Assembly (NCBI RefSeq): GCF_026017845.1
Contig: NZ_CP100416.1
Location: 5,700,887 to 5,764,886 of the forward strand
DNA from: Amycolatopsis mediterranei
Lineage (GTDB): Bacteria > Actinomycetota > Actinomycetes > Mycobacteriales > Pseudonocardiaceae
DNA: 64,000 nucleotides
Reading direction: 5' to 3'
Positions 20,168-29,328 of this stretch are shown piece by piece. The position numbers and the translations under genes were made by a program. The first letter of the stretch is position 1, and every line of letters begins with the position of its first letter. The notes under the pieces were generated by a model, which saw only the letters and a program-made list of their open reading frames with translations, was not told the origin of the DNA and did not search any database.

Positions 20168-20431
20168 TCACAGGTAGCGGTAGACGTCCTCGGTCGACAG
20201 GCCGCGGCCGAGCATCAGCACCTGCACCCGGTACAGCAGCTGGGAGATCTCCTCGGCGAGGCGCTCGTCGGACTCGTGCTCGGCGGCGATCCACACCTCG
20301 CCGGCTTCCTCGAGCACCTTCTTGCCCTGGGCGTGCACCCCGGCGTCGAGGGCGACGACGGTGCCGGACCCGTCGGGACGGGTACGCGCGCGCTCGGCAA
20401 GCTCCGCGAACAGCTCATCGAAGGTCTTCAC
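20168..20431 (-). CDS. hisE: Phosphoribosyl-ATP pyrophosphatase HisE
   Basis: With the GTG start at 20431 the protein is 87 residues, beginning [11 protein letters not shown]. It hydrolyses PR-ATP to PR-AMP, the second step of histidine synthesis. The all-alpha NTP-pyrophosphohydrolase motif [17 protein letters not shown] and the [13 protein letters not shown] helix are present. An ATG at 20449 is an alternative start. HisI is not fused. It precedes hisG in the same unit. Confidence 0.95.
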   Translation of the reverse strand: MKTFDELFAELAERARTRPDGSGTVVALDAGVHAQGKKVLEEAGEVWIAAEHESDERLAEEISQLLYRVQVLMLGRGLSTEDVYRYL

Positions 20432-20550
20432 GGTCCGGAATCCTTCCATCCCGGACCCCGCGGCGCCGCCCCGCCCCGCCGCGGGTGCTGCCCATCTCAC
20501 ACTGCCGTGGACACCGATTCCCATCCACTGGGATCAGAACAGCGCTGGGA

Positions 20551-21036
20551 TCAGAACAGTGCGCCCTGCTCGAAGTCCAGCAGGTACCGCTTGCGCTCGA
20601 GTCCGCCGCCGTAGCCGGTGAGCGAGCCGGTGGAGCCGACCACCCGGTGGCACGGGACGATGATGCCGATCGGGTTCTTGCCGTTGGCCAGGCCGACGGC
20701 CCGCGACGCCGCGGGGTTGCCCAGCCGGTCCGCCAGCTGCCCGTAGGAAATGGTCGTGCCGTACGGGATCTTGCGCAGCTGGGCCCACACCGTCTGCTGG
20801 AACGGCGTACCCACGAAGGCCAGCGGCACCTCGAACTCGCGGCGCTGCCCGGCGAAGTACTCCTTCAGCTCGGTTTCGGCGCGGTCGAAGATTTCCGCGC
20901 CGGGATCGTGCGAGCCGAAGGTCAGCTCGTCCGGCCGGTGGCGCTGGTCGACCATGTAGAGGCCGCAGAGCGCGGCGCCCTCGGCGACCAGCGTCAACGG
21001 GCCGCACGGGCTGTCGACGACGGCGTGGGTGCGCAT
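20551..21036 (-). CDS. ogt: Methylated-DNA--protein-cysteine methyltransferase
   Basis: This 161-residue suicide repair protein removes alkyl groups from O6-alkylguanine. The active-site motif is IIVPCHRVVG, with the acceptor Cys; YGQLADRLGNPAASRAVG is the DNA-binding helix region. The ATG at 21036 is preferred because AGGAG lies 5 nt upstream. An ATG at 21057 would overlap the upstream stop as ATGA but has no such site. It forms a repair operon with the Ada/AlkA fusion. Confidence 0.96.
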   Translation of the reverse strand: MRTHAVVDSPCGPLTLVAEGAALCGLYMVDQRHRPDELTFGSHDPGAEIFDRAETELKEYFAGQRREFEVPLAFVGTPFQQTVWAQLRKIPYGTTISYGQLADRLGNPAASRAVGLANGKNPIGIIVPCHRVVGSTGSLTGYGGGLERKRYLLDFEQGALF

Positions 21037-21053
21037 GGGGTCTCCTGTCGGTT

Positions 21054-22517
21054 TCATGCCGCGGGCATCCGGTTGATCGCGTGGTCTCCGGTGGCCCACA
21101 GGTGCTGGGTGGCGTAGGCGCGCCAGGGGCGCCACGCCGCGGACCGGGCCACGACGGCGGCCGGGCCGCCGAGGCCCAGCATTTCCGCCGCGTACTTGAT
21201 GCCGAGATCGGTCGGGAGGAACGCGTCCGGGTCGCCGAGAGCGCGCATCGCGATGCTCTCGACCGTCCACGGCCCGAAGCCGGGCAACGCGCCCAGCGCG
21301 GCCCGGGCCGCTTCCCAGTCGCTGCCCGCGCTGAGGTCCAGGCCGTCGGCCAACGCCGAGACCAGCCCGAGCAGTGTGCGACGGCGGCTGCGCGGCATGG
21401 CCAGGGTTTCGGGGTCCAGCGAAGCGAGCGCCTCCGGCGAGGGGAACAGGTGGGTCAGGCCGCCTTCGGGGTCGTCGACCGGTTCGCCGTGCGCGACCAC
21501 GAGCCGCGCCGCGTGGGTCCGCGCCGCCGCCGTCGAGACCTGCTGGCCCAGCACGGCCCGCACGGCGAACTCGGCGCCGTCGGCCGTGCGCGGGACCCGG
21601 CGGCCGGGCGCGGCCGCGACCAGCGGCGCGAGCAGCGGGTCGGTGGCGAGCTGGTCGTCGACGGCGACCGGGTCGGCGTCGAGGTCGAGCAGCCGGCGGC
21701 ACCGGCTGGTGGCGGCGGGCAGGTCCCGCAGATCGGCCAGGGTGAGCCGGCAGGCGATGTGGCCGTCTTCGGGCCGCAGCGCGACGACGCCGTGGCCGTG
21801 GGGCAACCGCAGCGTCCGCCGGTAGGCGCCGTCCCGCCACTCCTCCACGCCCGGCACGCCGGTCGCCACCAGGTGCCCGAAGAGGTTGTCCGGGCACAGC
21901 GGCTTCCGGTAGGGCAGCCGCAGCACGAGGGCTCCGGCCGCGGCCTGCGGCGTGCCCTTCGCGCGGCTGCGCAGCTCGGTCGGCGACAGGGCGAACACCT
22001 CGCGGACGGTGTCGTTGAACGTCCGGATGCTGCCGAACCCGGCGGCCAGGGCCAGCTCGGTCATCGGCAGCGTGGTCGTCTCGATCAGGGTGCGCGCGGT
22101 CTGCGCGCGCTGGGCCCGGGCCAGAGCCAGCGGGCCGGCGCCGAGTTCGGCGAAGACCTGCCGTTCGACCTGCCGGACGCTGTAGCCGAGGCGGGCGGCG
22201 AGGCCGCGGACGCCTTCGGTGTCGACGACGCCGTCGGCGATCAGCCGCATCGCCCGGGCGACCAGGTCGGCACGCTCGTTCCACAGCGGCGAGCCGGGGC
22301 TCGCGTCCGGGCGGCAGCGCTTGCAGGCCCGGAACCCGGCCTGCTGGGCGGCCGCGGCGCTCGGGTAAAAACTCATGTTCCGCGGCTTGGGCGGGACCAC
22401 CGGGCAGCTGGGCCGGCAGTAGATCTTCGTCGTCAGGACGGCGGTGTAGAACCACCCGTCGAACCGGGCGTCCTTCGCCTGCACGGCCCGCACGCACCGT
22501 TCGAAGTCCTCATGCAC
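21054..22517 (-). CDS. alkA: Ada-type regulator fused to AlkA DNA glycosylase
   Basis: This 487-residue fusion has three parts. The N-terminal Ada zinc domain (YCRPSCPVVPPKPRN and FRACKRCRPD) carries the methyl-accepting Cys. An AraC-type HTH covers about residues 80-180. The rest is an AlkA-like 3-methyladenine glycosylase with the HhH motif ALPGFGPWTVESIAMRALGDPDAF and its catalytic Asp. The GTG at 22517 was chosen because the resulting VHEDFERCVRAVQ aligns with the M. tuberculosis start (Rv1317c). It probably senses methyl phosphotriesters and activates its own operon with ogt. Confidence 0.95.
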   Translation of the reverse strand: MHEDFERCVRAVQAKDARFDGWFYTAVLTTKIYCRPSCPVVPPKPRNMSFYPSAAAAQQAGFRACKRCRPDASPGSPLWNERADLVARAMRLIADGVVDTEGVRGLAARLGYSVRQVERQVFAELGAGPLALARAQRAQTARTLIETTTLPMTELALAAGFGSIRTFNDTVREVFALSPTELRSRAKGTPQAAAGALVLRLPYRKPLCPDNLFGHLVATGVPGVEEWRDGAYRRTLRLPHGHGVVALRPEDGHIACRLTLADLRDLPAATSRCRRLLDLDADPVAVDDQLATDPLLAPLVAAAPGRRVPRTADGAEFAVRAVLGQQVSTAAARTHAARLVVAHGEPVDDPEGGLTHLFPSPEALASLDPETLAMPRSRRRTLLGLVSALADGLDLSAGSDWEAARAALGALPGFGPWTVESIAMRALGDPDAFLPTDLGIKYAAEMLGLGGPAAVVARSAAWRPWRAYATQHLWATGDHAINRMPAA

Positions 22518-22576
22518 CCCGTCAGCATCGCGGACCCGACGCACCCCGGGCTAGCGGAAAAGCGACATGGTGGTGT

Positions 22577-23278
22577 TCAGCCGAGCAGGGCCGCCAGCGC
22601 CGGTACGTCGATGCCCACGAGCGAGTCGCGGAACACGCGCCGCTCCCCGGCGTCGACCGGGACATCGTTGGGGATCACCAGGACCGTGCAGCCCGCCGCG
22701 ACGGCGGAGGCGGTGCCCGGCGGCGAGTCCTCCACCGCGACACAGCGTGCCGGGTCGACACCGAGCAGCTCGGCCGCCTTGAGGTACGGGCGCGGGAGCG
22801 GCTTGTTCAGACCTTCGACCTCGTCGCCGCACACGGTGACGTCGAAGAAGTCGCGGCCGATCGTGTTCAGCGCCAGCTCGGTCAGGACGCGCTCGGTGGA
22901 GGTGACCAGGGCCGACCGCAGGCCCGCTTCGCGCACCGCCGTCAGTGCCTCGCGGGCGCCGGGGCGCCACGGCAGCTCGTCGTCGAACAGACCGGCCGTG
23001 CGGCGGCGGATCTCCGCGCCGGTCGAGGCGATCGCCTCCGGCGTGACCGGAAGGCCGACGACCTCGAGGAGGTACGCGGAAGTATCGTCCATGTTGGACC
23101 CGACGAGCGTCATCCGCTGCTGCTCGGAAAGCTTGCCGCCGAGCCATTCCGCCGTCTCGTAGAGGGCGACGTCCCACAGCTTCTCGGAATCGACGAGCGT
23201 GCCGTCCATGTCCCACAACACGGCGTCGAGACCGTCCACCGTCGACGCACTCTTTCCCGCGGAGACGGCATTCGGCAC
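22577..23278 (-). CDS. HAD-superfamily hydrolase
   Basis: This 233-residue phosphatase-like protein has HAD motif I LWDMDGTLVDSE, motif II VTST, motif III Lys (NKPLPRPYL) and motif IV VEDSPPG. A capping helix bundle follows motif I, giving the beta-phosphoglucomutase-like subclass. The GTG start has GGAGG 7 nt upstream. It begins 17 bp after the metH stop, so it is co-transcribed with metH. The substrate is unknown. Confidence 0.92.
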   Translation of the reverse strand: MPNAVSAGKSASTVDGLDAVLWDMDGTLVDSEKLWDVALYETAEWLGGKLSEQQRMTLVGSNMDDTSAYLLEVVGLPVTPEAIASTGAEIRRRTAGLFDDELPWRPGAREALTAVREAGLRSALVTSTERVLTELALNTIGRDFFDVTVCGDEVEGLNKPLPRPYLKAAELLGVDPARCVAVEDSPPGTASAVAAGCTVLVIPNDVPVDAGERRVFRDSLVGIDVPALAALLG

Positions 23279-23295
23279 AGTGGATCCTCCCAGGA

Positions 23296-26200
23296 TCAGG
23301 TGTTGAAGTACTTCGCTTCCGGGTGGTGGCAGACGATCGCGTCGGTCGACTGCTCGGGGTGCAGCTGGTACTCCTCGGACAGCTTCACGCCGATCCGGCC
23401 CGGTTCGAGGAGGGCGACGATCTTCGCCCGGTCTTCGAGGTCGGGACAGGCGCCATAGCCCAGGGAGAACCTCGCCCCACGGTAGCCGAGCTTGAAGAAG
23501 TCCTCGACGTCGTCGGGGTCCTCTGAGGCGACCGCCACACCGCCGGGGAAGGTCAGCTCGCCCCGGATGCGGCAGTGCCAGTACTCGGCCAGCGCCTCGG
23601 TGAGCTGGACGCCGAGGCCGTGGACCTCCAGGTAGTCGCGGTAGGCGTCGGCGGCGAACAGCTCGTTCGCGTAGTCCGCGATCGGCTGGCCCATGGTGAC
23701 CACGGTGAACGGCACGACGTCCACTTCCCCGGCCTCGCGGGGCCGGTAGAAGTCCGCCAGGCAGAGCCGCCGGTCGCGGCGCTGGCGAGGGAAGGTGAAA
23801 CGCACCCGCTCCGGCGCGTCGAGGGACGGCTCGGTGAGCACGACGAGGTCGTCGCCCTCGGCGACGCACGGGAAGTAGCCGTAGACGACGGCCGCGTGGG
23901 CCAGGACGCCGTCGGCGGTCAGCCGGTCGAGCCAGTACCGCAGCCGCGGCCGGCCTTCGGACTCCACCAGTTCGTCGTACGTCGGCCCGGCGCCGCCGCG
24001 GGCGCCCTTGAGCCCCCACTGCCCCATGAACGTCGCCCGCTCGTCGAGCATGGCGGCGTAGTCGGCGAGCGCGATGCCCTTGACCACCCGCGAACCCCAG
24101 AACGGCGGGACCGGCAGCGGGACGTCGGTGGCGACGTCCGAGCGCGCGGGCGGCGGCCCTTCGAGGGCTTCCTCGTCGGCCTTGCGGGCTTTGCGCGCCT
24201 CGGCGATCCGCAGCGAGCGTTCGCGGCGTTCCTTGCGCTCCTGACGCTTCTTCTCCGCGTCGGCGTCCACCAGGGTGGATTCCCCGCGCTTGGCGGCCAT
24301 GAGCGCGTCCATCAGCCGCAAGCCTTCGAAGGCGTCCCGCGCGTAGCGGACGTCGCCGAGGTAGAGCTCGCTCAGGTCGTTCTCCACGTAGGACCGGGTC
24401 AGCGCCGCGCCGCCGAGCAGCACCGGCCAGCGGGCCCAGACGCCCCGGGAGTTCATCTCCTGGAGGTTCTCCTTCATGATCACGGTCGACTTGACCAGCA
24501 GCCCGGACATCCCGATCGCGTCGGCGCCGTGCTCCTCGGCCGCGTCCAGGATGGTCGTGATCGGCTGCTTGATGCCGAGGTTGACGACCTCGTAGCCGTT
24601 GTTGGAGAGGATGATGTCGACGAGGTTCTTGCCGATGTCGTGCACGTCGCCGCGCACGGTGGCCAGCACGATCCGGCCCTTGCCGGAGTCGTCGCCGGTC
24701 TCCATGTGCGGCTCGAGGTGGGCGACGGCGGCCTTCATCACCTCGGCGGACTGCAGCACGAACGGCAGCTGCATCTGCCCGGAGCCGAACAGCTCGCCGA
24801 CCGTCTTCATGCCGGACAGCAACGTGTCGTTGATGATCTCCAGCGCGGGCCGCTGCTCCAGCGCCGCGTCGAGGTCGTCGGTGAGGCCGGTGCGCTCGCC
24901 GTCGACGATCCGGCGTTCCAGGCGCTCGAACAGCGGCAACGCGGCCAGCTCCTCGGCGCGCGACGCCTTCGACGACGCCGCGCTGACGCCCTCGAACAGG
25001 GCCATCAGTTCCTGCAGCGGGTCGTAGCCTTCGCGGCGGCGGTCGTGGATCAGGTCCAGGGCGATGGCTCGCTGGTCGTCCGGGATGCGGGCCATCGGCA
25101 GGATCTTCGACGCGTGCACGATGGCGGTGTCGAGCCCGGCTTGGACGCACTCGTGCAGGAACACCGAGTTGAGCACCTGCCGCGCGGCCGGGTTGAGGCC
25201 GAAGGAGATGTTCGACAGGCCGAGCGTGGTCTGCACCTCGGGGTGCCGTCGCTTGATCTCGCGGATGGCTTCGATCGTTTCGATGCCGTCGCGGCGCGAC
25301 TCCTCCTGGCCGGTGGCGATGGTGAAGGTCAGCGCGTCGATGATGACGTCGGAGGTGCGCAGCCCCCAGTTGCCGGTGATGTCCTCGATGAGCCGGGTCG
25401 CGATGTCGGCCTTCTTCTGCGCCGTGCGCGCCTGGCCCTCTTCGTCGATCGTCAGGGCGACGACGGCGGCGCCGTACTCGCTGACCAGTTCCATGACCTG
25501 GGCGAACCGGGACTCCGGGCCGTCGCCGTCCTCGTAGTTGACCGAGTTGACCGCGCACCGGCCGCCGAGCCGCTGCAGGGCCGCCCGCAGCACCGGGACC
25601 TCGGTGGAGTCGAGCATGATCGGCAACGTCGAGGCGGTGGCCAGGCGCCCGGCCAGCTCGGCCATGTCCGCGGTGCCGTCGCGGCCGACGTAGTCGACGC
25701 AGAGGTCGAGCAGGTGGGCGCCGTCGCGGGTCTGCTCGCGGGCGATCTCGACGCAGTCGTCCCAGCGGCCCTCGAGCATCGCGGTGCGGAAGGCCTTCGA
25801 GCCGTTGGCGTTGGTCCGCTCGCCGATCATCAGCACGCTGGCGTCCTGCTTGAACGGCACCGCCTGGTAGAGCGACGACACACCCGGCTCGGGCCGCGGC
25901 CGTCGCGGGACCGGCGGCGTGTCCGCGACCGCGGCGGCGAGCTGCCGGATGTGCTCGTCGGTCGTGCCGCAGCAGCCCCCGACCAGGCCGACGCCGAACT
26001 CGCGCACGAACCCGGTCAGCGCCTCGACCAGCGCTTCCGGGCCGAGCGGGTACACCGCGCCGTCGGGACCCAACTCGGGCAGGCCGGCATTGGGCATCAC
26101 CGACAGCGGCACCCGCGCGTGCTTGGCCAGCTGCCGCAGGTGCTCGCTCATCTCGGCCGGGCCGGTGGCGCAGTTGAGCCCGATGACATCGATGCCGAGC

Positions 26201-26850
26201 GGCTCCAAGGCGGCCAGCGCCGCGCCGACCTCGGTGCCGAGCAGCATCGTGCCGGTCGTTTCGACGGTGATCGAAGCGAGGATCGGCACGAAGCGGCCCT
26301 CGGCGGCCATCGCCCGCTTCGCGCCGATGATCGACGCCTTCGTCTGGAGGATGTCCTGGGTGGTCTCGACGATCACCGCATCGGCACCGCCGGCCAGCAG
26401 GCCGCGGACTTCCTCCTGGTAGGCGTCACGCAGCGTGGTGAACGGGGCGTGGCCGAGCGTGGGGAGCTTCGTGCCGGGCCCGACCGAGCCGAGCACGAAC
26501 CGCGGGCGGTCCGGCGTCGCGAACTCGTCGGCGGTCTCGCGGGCCAGCCGGGCGCCGGCCTCGGCGAGCTCGAAGATCCGCCCGGTGATGTCGTACTCGG
26601 CGAAGTTGGCGAAATTGGCCCCGAAAGTGTTCGTTTCGACGGCGTCCGCGCCCGCCTCCAGGTAGCCCCGGTGCACCGAGCGGACCACGTCCGGCCGGGT
26701 GACGTTGAGGATCTCGTTGCAGCCTTCGAGACCGTCGAAATCGGCCAGGCTGAGGTCGTGGGCCTGCAGGGCGGTGCCCATCGCGCCGTCGGCCACCAGA
26801 ACGCGCGAGCGCAGGGCTTCGAGGAAGGGCGACGACAGGCGGTCGGACAT
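23296..26850 (-). CDS. metH: Cobalamin-dependent methionine synthase MetH
   Basis: This 1184-residue modular enzyme transfers methyl from methyltetrahydrofolate to homocysteine through B12. In order it has a homocysteine/zinc module (Cys in GLNCATGP, and GGCCGTTDEH), a pterin-binding module (about 330-610), the helical cap, and a B12 domain with DVHDIGKN. The C-terminal SAM-activation domain ends in HPEAKYFNT. All four modules are present and the length is normal for actinobacteria. No B12 riboswitch was recognised in the short upstream gap. It is divergent from the PAC2 gene. Confidence 0.98.
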   Translation of the reverse strand: MSDRLSSPFLEALRSRVLVADGAMGTALQAHDLSLADFDGLEGCNEILNVTRPDVVRSVHRGYLEAGADAVETNTFGANFANFAEYDITGRIFELAEAGARLARETADEFATPDRPRFVLGSVGPGTKLPTLGHAPFTTLRDAYQEEVRGLLAGGADAVIVETTQDILQTKASIIGAKRAMAAEGRFVPILASITVETTGTMLLGTEVGAALAALEPLGIDVIGLNCATGPAEMSEHLRQLAKHARVPLSVMPNAGLPELGPDGAVYPLGPEALVEALTGFVREFGVGLVGGCCGTTDEHIRQLAAAVADTPPVPRRPRPEPGVSSLYQAVPFKQDASVLMIGERTNANGSKAFRTAMLEGRWDDCVEIAREQTRDGAHLLDLCVDYVGRDGTADMAELAGRLATASTLPIMLDSTEVPVLRAALQRLGGRCAVNSVNYEDGDGPESRFAQVMELVSEYGAAVVALTIDEEGQARTAQKKADIATRLIEDITGNWGLRTSDVIIDALTFTIATGQEESRRDGIETIEAIREIKRRHPEVQTTLGLSNISFGLNPAARQVLNSVFLHECVQAGLDTAIVHASKILPMARIPDDQRAIALDLIHDRRREGYDPLQELMALFEGVSAASSKASRAEELAALPLFERLERRIVDGERTGLTDDLDAALEQRPALEIINDTLLSGMKTVGELFGSGQMQLPFVLQSAEVMKAAVAHLEPHMETGDDSGKGRIVLATVRGDVHDIGKNLVDIILSNNGYEVVNLGIKQPITTILDAAEEHGADAIGMSGLLVKSTVIMKENLQEMNSRGVWARWPVLLGGAALTRSYVENDLSELYLGDVRYARDAFEGLRLMDALMAAKRGESTLVDADAEKKRQERKERRERSLRIAEARKARKADEEALEGPPPARSDVATDVPLPVPPFWGSRVVKGIALADYAAMLDERATFMGQWGLKGARGGAGPTYDELVESEGRPRLRYWLDRLTADGVLAHAAVVYGYFPCVAEGDDLVVLTEPSLDAPERVRFTFPRQRRDRRLCLADFYRPREAGEVDVVPFTVVTMGQPIADYANELFAADAYRDYLEVHGLGVQLTEALAEYWHCRIRGELTFPGGVAVASEDPDDVEDFFKLGYRGARFSLGYGACPDLEDRAKIVALLEPGRIGVKLSEEYQLHPEQSTDAIVCHHPEAKYFNT

Positions 26851-26888
26851 GCTGAACAGGGTAAGGCCGGTGGTCGTAGGCTGGTCCG

Positions 26889-27794
26889 GTGAGTGAGCCC
26901 GTCGACGAGACCCCGCGGCCGCCCGGCGACCGCACCGAACCCACCCGGCCTTTGATGGTGGTCGCCTTCGAAGGCTGGAACGACGCAGGTGACGCGGCCA
27001 GCCGGGCGGTCGAGCACCTGCAGCTGAACTGGGACGCCACGCCGCTGGCCGAGCTGGAGCCCGACGACTACTACGACTTCCAGGTCAGCCGCCCGACCGT
27101 CCGGATGGTGGACGGCGTCACTCGACGGGTGGACTGGCCGACCACGACGCTGTCGGTGTGCCGCCCGGACGGGTTCGACCGGGACGTCGTCCTCGTGCAG
27201 GGCCCCGAGCCGAACATGCGCTGGCGCGCCTTCTGCGCCGAGCTGCTGGACCACATCAAGCAGCTGGACGTCGCGACCGTGGTGACGCTGGGGGCGCTGC
27301 TCGCCGACACCGCGCACACCCGCCCGGTCCCGGTGACCGGGACGGCGTACGACAAGGACACCGCGTCCCTGTACGGCCTCGACCTGAACAACTACCAGGG
27401 CCCGAGCGGCATCGTCGGCATCCTGCAGGACTACTGCGTGCAGGCGGGCATCCCGGCCGTCTCGATCTGGGCCGCGGTGCCGCACTACGTGTCGCACCCG
27501 CCGTCCCCGAAGGCGACGCTGGCGCTGCTGCACAAGCTGGAGGACATCCTCGACGTCGAAATCCCGCTCGGCGCGCTGCCGGAGCAGGCCGAGGAGTGGC
27601 AGCGCACGGTCAGCGAAATGGCCGACGAGGACGAAGAGATCAGCGAGTACGTCCGCAGCCTCGAAGAGCGCGGCGACGCCCAGAGCGAGGTCGCCGAGCA
27701 GGACGTCAGCGGCGACAAGATCGCCGCCGAGTTCGAGCGCTACCTGCGCCGCCGCGGCCGCGGCGGCGGGCAGGAAGGCTTCGGCCTGCGCTGA
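26889..27794 (+). CDS. PAC2-family protein
   Basis: A GTG start gives 301 residues. The PAC2 fold is seen in MVVAFEGWNDAGDAASRAVEHL, VLVQGPEPNMRWRAFCAELLDH, and VVTLGALLADTAHTRPVPVTG. The C-terminal 70 residues are acidic and helical, likely coiled. PAC2 proteins resemble proteasome-assembly chaperones, and in actinobacteria their role is open. TAGGCT at 26877-26882 lies 6 nt before the GTG, suggesting a leaderless mRNA. M. tuberculosis has the same metH/PAC2 divergent arrangement (Rv2124c/Rv2125). Confidence 0.92.
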   Translation: MSEPVDETPRPPGDRTEPTRPLMVVAFEGWNDAGDAASRAVEHLQLNWDATPLAELEPDDYYDFQVSRPTVRMVDGVTRRVDWPTTTLSVCRPDGFDRDVVLVQGPEPNMRWRAFCAELLDHIKQLDVATVVTLGALLADTAHTRPVPVTGTAYDKDTASLYGLDLNNYQGPSGIVGILQDYCVQAGIPAVSIWAAVPHYVSHPPSPKATLALLHKLEDILDVEIPLGALPEQAEEWQRTVSEMADEDEEISEYVRSLEERGDAQSEVAEQDVSGDKIAAEFERYLRRRGRGGGQEGFGLR

Positions 27795-27811
27795 GTCACC
27801 ACGTTCGAACG

Positions 27812-28744
27812 TCACCGCCAGCTGGTGGCGAACGCCCGCGCGGGGTTCGCCACCAGCATGGCCGTGACGACGTCGCCGCCGAGTTGCCTGGCCAGCCGCG
27901 GCGCCAGCGTGGTGAGCAGGAAGGACGCGCCCGGCTGGTCGCGGGCGGCGGCGGTGGTCGTGTCGCCGCCGAGCAGGAGCTGGCCGCCGTGCCCGGCCTC
28001 GACGAGCGCTTCGAGGCCGTCGAAGAGCCGCCAGTCGGTGGCGTGGTTGGCCCGCGACGGGCCGTCGAACCCGAGGAAGACGCCGGTTTCGGCGAGCTGC
28101 CGCTGCAGCTGCGGGTCCGGGTTCCGGTTGAGGTGCCCGAGGATCACCTTTTCCGGGGGGACCTCCAGCTTGCCGCAGAGCAGTTCGACCGTCTCCAGGC
28201 CCGCCGTGCCGAGTTCGAGGTGCACGGCGATCGGTGCGCCGGTCTCCTGGTGGGCGACCGCGGCGGCGGTCATCGTCAGCCGGGCGTGCGAGTCGATCGT
28301 GTGGAAGGCGCCGGCCACCTTGACCAGCCCGGCACGCGGGCCGGTCCGCGGCTCGTCGGGCAGGTCGGCGGGCTGGGTCCCCTCGGTCAGGTCGGCGACG
28401 AACTCCTTGACCAGGCCGTCGACGACGCGGCCGAGGATCACCGGGGCGTAGTGCTCCACGCGGTGCAGGCCGGTGGCCGCGACCACGTGCACGCCGATCT
28501 CCTCGGACATCCAGGCGAGCTCGCGGGTGCGCCGGGTCAGGCCGTACGGCGTCCACTGGACGAGCGCCGCGCCGCCCCGCACCTTGAACTCGAGGAGCGC
28601 GTGGGCGGCGGCGATCGGATCGTCCAGCTCCTGACCCGGCAGCAGCTTCGAGGCGAAGAAGAGGTGGTCGTGCGAGTCGGTCACGCCGAGTTCGGCCGGA
28701 TCGATGTCGCCCAGCACCGTCCGGACCTTGAGTTCCCCAGTCAC
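27812..28744 (-). CDS. Phosphotriesterase-family metallohydrolase
   Basis: This 310-residue TIM-barrel amidohydrolase-superfamily protein has metal ligands DSHDHL (HxH) near the N-terminus and a bridging Lys in GLVKVAGAF. Further ligands are His in APIAVHLE, His in ILGHLNRN, and Asp in LLLGGDTTT. Likely activities are lactone or phosphotriester hydrolysis, but the natural substrate is unknown. A GTG start at 28744 lies 7 nt from a minus-strand TACACT box (28757-28752), so it is probably leaderless. It shares a palindrome with the divergent CGNR gene. Confidence 0.9.
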   Translation of the reverse strand: MTGELKVRTVLGDIDPAELGVTDSHDHLFFASKLLPGQELDDPIAAAHALLEFKVRGGAALVQWTPYGLTRRTRELAWMSEEIGVHVVAATGLHRVEHYAPVILGRVVDGLVKEFVADLTEGTQPADLPDEPRTGPRAGLVKVAGAFHTIDSHARLTMTAAAVAHQETGAPIAVHLELGTAGLETVELLCGKLEVPPEKVILGHLNRNPDPQLQRQLAETGVFLGFDGPSRANHATDWRLFDGLEALVEAGHGGQLLLGGDTTTAAARDQPGASFLLTTLAPRLARQLGGDVVTAMLVANPARAFATSWR

Positions 28745-28751
28745 GATCGGG

Positions 28752-28776
28752 AGTGTAACGCCTCAACCGTTACGAT
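28752..28776. promoter_or_regulatory. Overlapping divergent promoters with palindromic operator
   Basis: GTAACG (28755-28760) and CGTTAC (28768-28773) form a perfect inverted repeat around 7 nt. It overlaps TACACT on the minus strand and TACGAT (28771-28776) on the plus strand. Each hexamer lies 6-7 nt from the GTG of its gene, so a protein bound here would block both promoters. Confidence 0.7.
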
Positions 28777-28782
28777 GGCGAG

Positions 28783-29328
28783 GTGTCCGAAGACTTCCGC
28801 CTCGACATGGGCGCACCCTGGCTGAACCTGCTCGCCACCCGCGGCCGCCACTTCGGCGCCCAGCCGGTCGAGCGGATCCCGACGCCTGCGCGCCTGCGCG
28901 ACTGGCTCGCCCGGGTCGAATTGACGCCGCTCGCGCCGGTTGGGCCGGCCGAACTGCACGAAGCCCACCGGCTGCGCGAGGTCCTCCGCGAACTCGCCTT
29001 GGGCGCGGTCGACGGAATTCCGCCGAAAGCCGGCCAGGTCGGCCCGCTGGCGGCGTTCCTCAAGACCGAGCCGGTGCACCTGGCCGCGCTCGACCGGCTG
29101 CACCGCAGCGCCCCGCCGACCGCGGCGGCCGCCTTCGCGCGGTTGGCGCACCAGGCCGCGGACTGGCTCACCGGCCCCTTGCGGCACGACCTGCGGGCCT
29201 GCCCCGAGCAGGACTGCCGAGGCGTCTTCGCCGATCCGGGCGGTCGGCGGCGCTGGTGTCCCTCTCCGGCCTGCGCCAGCCGGGGCCGGGTGCGCGCGCT
29301 CAGGGAGCGGCGGCGCGCGGAATCATGA
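28783..29328 (+). CDS. CGNR zinc-finger/ABATE-domain regulator
   Basis: This 181-residue protein has an N-terminal ABATE domain (PWLNLLATRG) and a C-terminal zinc finger with CPEQDCRGVFAD and WCPSPACASRGRVRALRERR. The CGNR tetrad reads CASR here, a common variant. It probably regulates itself and the divergent phosphotriesterase-like gene through the palindrome just upstream. The GTG start lies 6 nt after TACGAT. Its last 6 bases overlap the convergent metallophosphoesterase gene. Confidence 0.9.
   Translation: MSEDFRLDMGAPWLNLLATRGRHFGAQPVERIPTPARLRDWLARVELTPLAPVGPAELHEAHRLREVLRELALGAVDGIPPKAGQVGPLAAFLKTEPVHLAALDRLHRSAPPTAAAAFARLAHQAADWLTGPLRHDLRACPEQDCRGVFADPGGRRRWCPSPACASRGRVRALRERRRAES

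Noticed and set aside
23278-26888. B12 riboswitch upstream of metH
   Set aside because: The gap to the divergent PAC2 gene is only 38 bp, too short for the aptamer.
23575-26892. 1105-codon plus-strand open frame
   Set aside because: It is the antisense shadow of metH, which has complete catalytic modules.
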